Assembly (NCBI GenBank): GCA_916700875.1
Contig: CAKAKS010000004.1
Coordinates: 13,102,534 to 13,166,533, forward strand
Direction of reading: 5' to 3'
From: Sebastes aleutianus
Lineage: Eukaryota > Chordata > Actinopteri > Perciformes > Sebastidae
Length of the DNA: 64,000 nucleotides
Shown here piece after piece: positions 58,429 to 64,000 of this stretch. The notes below the pieces were generated by a model. It saw only the letters and a list, made by a program, of their open reading frames with translations. It did not search any database and had not been told where the DNA came from. Position 1 is the stretch's first letter. The number at the start of each line of letters is the position of its first letter. The translations under genes were made by a program, and so were the position numbers.

Positions 58429-61400
58429 GTATCGCAAAATTTCATAACACAGTTTCACATCACCTTACAACATAATAAGTGAGATTTTTATCGAGTAAGA
58501 CAGACGTGGTGTGTATTGAGATTTTGCAAATGTCCTCGTCAAGAGGATCAAGTGCGTGTGGTAATGTACTTGATCCTTCCAATGTTAAACATGCTGCAAG
58601 ATCCGCAGCCGAAGTAGGTCAGCTAAATGTTCATGTCGAGCCTCAGAAAACACGCAGGTAACATGCTGATTGCTACGCCGTGCGACGCGGATTATTCCAG
58701 CTAAAAATTCCTCTAATGAATATTCACAATGTTCAAAATGATGTTAAGTGCACATCATCTGTGCATATTCTCGAGTAATCTGCAGGGACAATTAAATGAA
58801 CTGCTGCTCAAAGCCGATAAAAGTCGACGTCATGTACATCTCATAAGGCATAATAAATCTAGAGGCGAGGGCTGTGATCACGTCGGGGATTATTTCAGAT
58901 GCCTCACTCGTCTCAACAGGAATAAATTAAACCCCTCTCTCGGATGCACAAGTTTATGACACGGCCTGTAATGAAGAGCCAGGAGTCAAAGCATCAAATG
59001 GAGCGTTATTGATTTGAAAGTAAAAGAGTCCAGTAGGTGGTGGCCACGTTATTGGAGTAAATCATTTCTTGTAATTGCTGATGAGTTGGTGTGAGGATAT
59101 TGAATGTTAGCTGAGGACGCCGTTCTTCTCTCCAGCTTGTTTTAACCATTGCTGTAAGGGGTTAAATCCTTGAGGGGTGCTGTTACATTTTGTGTAATTT
59201 TCCTGTGGTTCTGAATTGATGGCTAAATCAAGATTGCAAGATGATGACCTGTCAGAAAGATTTAATGCGGCTGAAGCTGATGTGTCGAACCCGGCCCACA
59301 GCCACCATGACTTGTTAGAAAGCGGAGTAAGCCTTTTTAGTCAGACTGACATGTCTAACTCTTGGGTGGCTTTGTATAAATGAGGTTATGCCCCAGTCAA
59401 CTCCAATTGTCTCTAAATTCCCCGGACGTCTGCTCTGTTGTGGGGGCGGGCGGCGTCAGCGGGTGATTGCTCTGAGAGGTGACACTGTGGCGGATTTTTT
59501 CTGCAGCAGATTCCGGGGAGGACGAATAGTCATGTGGGTTCGAGAGGTGTTTGTGCCCTTTGGGATGCAGGTGCACTGAAGGTGGCACACTTTTTTTTTG
59601 GACCGACTCGCAGACAGACTCCTCTTCTCAATGATCAAGGTGGAGCCAGAGGGACAGTACTCTGGTGTAATATGAACATATCAGTCTTACTTTGATCCGT
59701 GTAACCCAAACACTGCTCTCTAAAATCGAATATATAAAAATGTAAGTAATTTATTAACGTTCTGTCCTTGCATACCTGCTTGTTAAACACTCAGACCTTG
59801 ATTGATTTTGGAAGGCATAATGCAACAACTGCAACCCCTCGTCAAACGCATCCTTGAGAGTTCAATGATGGATTTTTTTTTTTACATTTTTATTCAATTT
59901 CAACATTTTTTTTTCCTTTTTTTTCTTTCAAGAGAGGCTCTTCACTGTTTAAGTATAAACTCATGTGAACAAGCTCGACTGTCTCATCAGTCCCTTCTCC
60001 CTCTCCGTGCCTCTCATCCGCTCCCCCGCCAGCTGCATATTGTGCTGGAGGATTTAAAAAACCTGTCATGGTGCGCAGCGTTTGTACAGAATCTAACTTG
60101 AGATTCAAAACAAAGCCTCGCCGGCTGACGCTGCACTCTGATGGGAGATAACAATCACCAGTTTGTCAACGGGACGCTGTATCTGCCTCGAGGCCCGAGA
60201 AGGCTCCTGTTAGCAACAAAGCAACATGGGGACACTTCGATCTTCTTACCTCCACCTCCCCCCCCCCTACTGTTAATCAATGCTGGTTTCCAAATAACTT
60301 TTGTATGAATTTGTAGCGCTCGTAACAAGTAGAAGAAGTGTCTCTAAAGGTCAGAGGCTCTCTTGGTGGTACCGGGAGATTTTAATAAGGCCCCCCCAGT
60401 AATCTGGTATTGATTGCTGTGGAAGGATTTTATGGAGAATGTGATTTTCAGTGTTTTTCTATTTAGCTGGGAGCAGTGATGGTTGAACAAATATTGTATT
60501 TTAACTGAGTGGTTAGCCTTAATCTCCTTAACAAGCTTTTCTTTTGGAAAAAAAACCAACAGTTTAATATTTACGTTTGCCAGCAGGCATACTTGGCACA
60601 TTTTTAGGACAACTTTTATTAAAGTTTGTGTGTACAAATGCTGAGCTTCCATTTATCAGTCTAACCAGACAGCTGATTACAATTAGGCTACAGCGTCTTG
60701 CTACTCAGCATTGTCCTGTATTATGAAAACATTTTGAATTCAGCACGTTGAATGCATACGGGTGTAATTCTGCAATGTAATTTCAGTGATTAAGCCTCGA
60801 GCTGTTGTTGTTGTATTCAGGCTTTGGTTTTTGTTCTTGTTGTATTTTTTTTTTTTTTATGCCTAAAAAGCCACTCAGCACCTCTCGCACGGAGCTGCGA
60901 GGAAAAACGGATGAAAGATATGAGATAATTGGGATGTTTACCAAGTCTTCACCCTAGCTTTCCATGCAGTCTCCCCCTCCCGCTGATCATTTGAATGGCA
61001 CTGAAAGGCAACCGCCTCTGATTTCGACCCCAAATGGAGTGCTCTGTAGATGCTGCCTTCCCCCTGGGATTGTATTGCAGGCTGTTATAGTGTGGGTATG
61101 TGATGTGATGTGATTTGTATTCAGAGAAAGGCGCCGGTGTGGTCTGCTCAGAATGGAATCCAGGTTTTTTCATATTGGTATTGATCCCTTTAGGGCAGGC
61201 GGCGGCGGCGAGAGGAGAGAGACGAGCCCACTAAAATGAGTTTACTTGAGGCTGTTTGCAGATCAGAAGAACCTCGTCCAGGATGCTAATGGACAGGATC
61301 TGTACGTTTGGATCAAGTCAGCCAGACACTTATGTTACAGGGCCGCAGTCACAGACAGAAAGTTCAAAGTGCAAAGCATTTCTATTAACTGGTCAACTTC

Positions 61401-61860
61401 TCATTTAATCAATGAGTGAAGCTTTGTTTTAGTATTTACAATCAGACTTATGCATTGATTTAGTTCTCTTCAAGCTACATAATCAGTCATTAGTTGCAGC
61501 TCTATACTAATCTGTTCATTATTTAAAAAAAATATATTAATCCTTTAGTCTATAAAATGTCAGAAAACAGGAAAAAATGTCCAACACAATTTTTGAGAGC
61601 TCAAAGTGACATCTTCACATTGCTTGTTTTGTCCAACCAACAATCCAAAAGATATTGATTTTACAATGACCTCAAACAAAACAAATGCTCATATTTGAGA
61701 AGCTGAAACCAGCAAAGTACATCTTTGCTTGATTAAATACTACTACTACTACCCATTTGTGCTTGCAACTGAAATTTTGAATTTCCTTTGGAGGTGTTCT
61801 CTGTGCTTGCCTAACGCACAAATGTGAAGAAAATTTAAAAATATGTCAAACCATTTGGCT
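58429..61860 (+). other. mtrr intron 11, unassigned
   Basis: I looked for the next mtrr exon (human text resembling AMWLFFGCRHKDRDYLF) and did not find it anywhere to the right edge, so this intron is over 5.5 kb long. No other gene or RNA was found. Short homopolymer tracts (T-runs at 59873-59930, 60845-60860) are present. Confidence 0.6.
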
Positions 61861-61881
61861 GAAAAGTGAATTTTTCAGTCC

Positions 61882-61975
61882 TACTATAATCTAGTATTTG
61901 AGCACATGGGACTACTGTTTTTGCAACAGACTCAATTGTATAGTAGTCCCATGTGCCCAAATACTAGATATAGTA
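61882..61975. repeat. Near-perfect 35-bp hairpin in mtrr intron 11
   Basis: Left arm 61882-61916 and right arm 61942-61975 are inverse complements with one bulge and one mismatch; the loop is 25 bases. Key text: ATCTAGTATTTG, CACATGGGACTACT. Similarity is weak beyond the arms. It may be a palindromic MITE or a transcript hairpin. Confidence 0.85.
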
Positions 61976-62023
61976 TGATGGCTTTTTTTCAGAAATTACA
62001 AGGAGTACAATCAAGTATTTTCA

Positions 62024-62450
62024 AGATTCAAGATGTTAATTATCACACCGGTTATACAAGTACAATCGTGTGAAATGCTTTTTGCTGGGAAGCTCCATTA
62101 AAAAAAGTAAGTTATATACAATAAATAAAAGGAAATACTAAAGGCAACACAAGGGCATATTGAGAACATACTGTATATATACATGTATAAAGAGACACTG
62201 AGATAAATATAGAAGCATATACTGTATATATATATATACATATATACAAGCATATACTGTGTATATATATATATATATATGGGAGCAATGAGGTTGGATA
62301 CTATAAACATTTTTGCACAGGCGTTTATCTATTTTTTTACATTGCACATATTGCATTGATTGAAGTATTGCACTTGTTTTATTGCACTTTTTGTGTGAGA
62401 GAGAGTGTTGTATGATTTATCTGTTTATGAGTCTTATGGCCTGGGGGAAA
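62024..62450 (-). mobile_element. Antisense LINE tail with TA microsatellites
   Basis: AAGATTCAAGATGTTAATTA and the following ACACCGGTTATACAAGTACA resemble the minus-strand 3' end of a fish LINE. TATA-rich microsatellites occur near 62175-62280. Borders approximate. Confidence 0.45.
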
Positions 62451-63928
62451 AGGATAATGATTATGCTATCTATGAACTCATAATATCAAAGATATGCACA
62501 CATGCAGTGTAAAAAAAAAAGAAAAAAAACCATTTAATAGACACTAGTCACGTTTTTCTTCATTTATCAAAAATCCTGACTTTGACTATTAATAAAAGTG
62601 TGATTTTTCATGTGATCTAAAAATGTCAAAGTTGTACTGTTAGATACTAAAGTATGTCCATACCAAATGTCAAGACTTTTGACCAATCAGAGAAAAATGT
62701 GGCATTTTTCCTCATCATACTAAATACAGTCTTCAGCACAAATGGGTTAAACCAACAGTTCTCAAACGTTTTGTCACACCCTCCATGCCCTTGTAAACCA
62801 ATTTTGATTTTGATCAGCCAACAAAATGAGCCAAATTTAATGTTAATTGAAATAACATTTGGATGATCTAAGCTGACTTGAATTACTTGAACCCTTTCTC
62901 TCCTAGTGGAGCGCAGGTCATCCACTTTATTTAATTTGTCTATCGACCTCCTCCAGCTGTTTCTGGGTCTCCCTCTTCCCAGTTTGTTTTCTCCCACAGA
63001 TCTTCCTTTCTGATGGTGAATGTATCTTCAAGACACGCCAGTGTTAAAGCAAACTTGTTTGGTTATTGCTCCCAAATGAAACACAACTTTAACTCCTCAT
63101 TTTTGCTGAAGAGGGAAAGTCTCTCTGTACTTACCTTAAATCTGAATTAAAGACATATGTGCAAGCAACTTATATACGTGTGATGGGAAAACGTGAAACC
63201 TCCAATGCACATACTCTGAGAATGGAGTTTCAGTGATGCAGAAAACCCAAAAAGTCACAAATCCGTATCCGACACAAATCATTATTCAAAGCAGAGTATT
63301 TTTATATGTGTTGTCTGGAGGGGGTCTTTAATGGACTTATCATTTCGGCAATAAAGTAGTGTGTTAACACTTTTTTATGCACCGTATAAATCCACCAAGC
63401 AGTTGGCTGCCATTTTCATTTTGTGACTGCTGGAAAACACAAAGTATGATTCAGTCTGTTGGAGAATAGCAAAGCGTGGTGTTTAGGTGAAGCAGCACCT
63501 TATCCTCGGAGTGCAGCAGCGCAGCACAAAGGGCCCAGTCTCAATGCCTCTCTGTAGTATTCCTCAGCCCCTCGTCGTGGTCGGTCACCTCAACACCCGT
63601 CTCTCTTCTCTCACCCCCCCGCCATCCCCCCCCTCCCTCCAGACGGGGGTAACAGATAATGCTGTGGCTCTTTGGAGAGTCATCTGACTGATGGCATCAT
63701 GAAAGGTTGGGGGTCAACTGTTGTTATCTGAGAGAGAGCTGTCACCTTTGCAGCAGGTGTGCGGCACAGATACCGGCATCTTCAGAGCCGCTTTGTGCCG
63801 CTGCGTTGCCATCGCCTGCAAAGGATTCTGGGAGCTTTGCCAAACTCCCAAGCCACAAGAGGAATCACTTTTTGCAGGAGCAGTTCTTTTGCACTCGAGC
63901 ACAGTTGGACACACACGCGCGAGCATAC
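62451..63928 (+). other. Intronic sequence, nothing identified
   Basis: No exon of mtrr, RNA gene or named repeat is visible. A C-rich stretch is at 63615-63650. Open frames of 60-116 codons here show no domain. Confidence 0.4.
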
Positions 63929-63955
63929 GCGTAAAAACACACACACACACACACA

Positions 63956-63987
<32 letters not shown>
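63929..63987. repeat. AC microsatellite near the right edge
   Basis: About 26 CA-type dinucleotides with two TC interruptions (63955, 63988). Valine/cysteine-rich frames on the minus strand come from it. Confidence 0.95.
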
Positions 63988-63989
<2 letters not shown>

Positions 63990-64000
63990 CACACAAAGCA

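Noticed and set aside
58429..64000. Remaining mtrr exons
   Set aside because: No segment resembling the NADPH domain core was found on the plus strand; they are taken to lie beyond the window.

Overview
The window is vertebrate nuclear DNA, almost certainly from a teleost fish. It holds five multi-exon or single-exon protein genes whose translations match vertebrate families nearly end to end. The introns have GT-AG borders. The spaces between exons are filled with fish-type repeats: hAT, piggyBac-like and Harbinger-like non-autonomous elements, and non-LTR retrotransposon tails ending in TATC or TTATC repeats. There is no bacterial-style operon, phage or CRISPR content. Exon borders were read by eye from splice consensus and frame continuity; every joined coding sequence stays in frame.

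Layout, left to right. 1-8213, minus strand: zdhhc20, a DHHC palmitoyltransferase (12 coding exons, 363 codons) plus a likely spliced 3' UTR. 10633-11487, plus: an intronless arylamine N-acetyltransferase. 12425-26259, minus: marchf6, a complete ER-associated RING-CH ubiquitin ligase (25 coding exons, 915 codons). 26764-30000: intergenic, with a piggyBac-like element, one tRNA-Thr(AGT) and a fold-back element. 30562-32037, plus: cmbl, carboxymethylenebutenolidase homolog (5 exons, 245 codons). 32634-38027, minus: cct5, the epsilon subunit of the TRiC/CCT chaperonin (11 exons, 541 codons). 38400-42900: an old truncated LINE with a nested insertion, then a 16-bp minisatellite of about 1.1 kb. 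42957-58428, plus: mtrr, methionine synthase reductase, 11 coding exons in view; its last roughly 100 codons lie beyond the right edge. 58429-64000 is intronic sequence with repeats.

The genes are independent housekeeping genes, not a pathway. marchf6, cmbl and cct5 sit together in the same relative orientation as on human 5p15 (from memory), and mtrr is on the same human arm. zdhhc20 and nat are on other human chromosomes, so the left part is a different synteny block. nat/marchf6 and cmbl/cct5 are tail-to-tail pairs with close 3' ends.

I did not find a new biological system. The observations most worth a second look are a tandem array in cct5 intron 1 that copies the exon 2 splice acceptor, a minisatellite upstream of mtrr whose minus strand is a dense array of splice-donor-like sequences, a MITE whose target duplication overlaps a zdhhc20 splice donor, a near-perfect hairpin in the last mtrr intron, and a complex fold-back element beside the tRNA gene.
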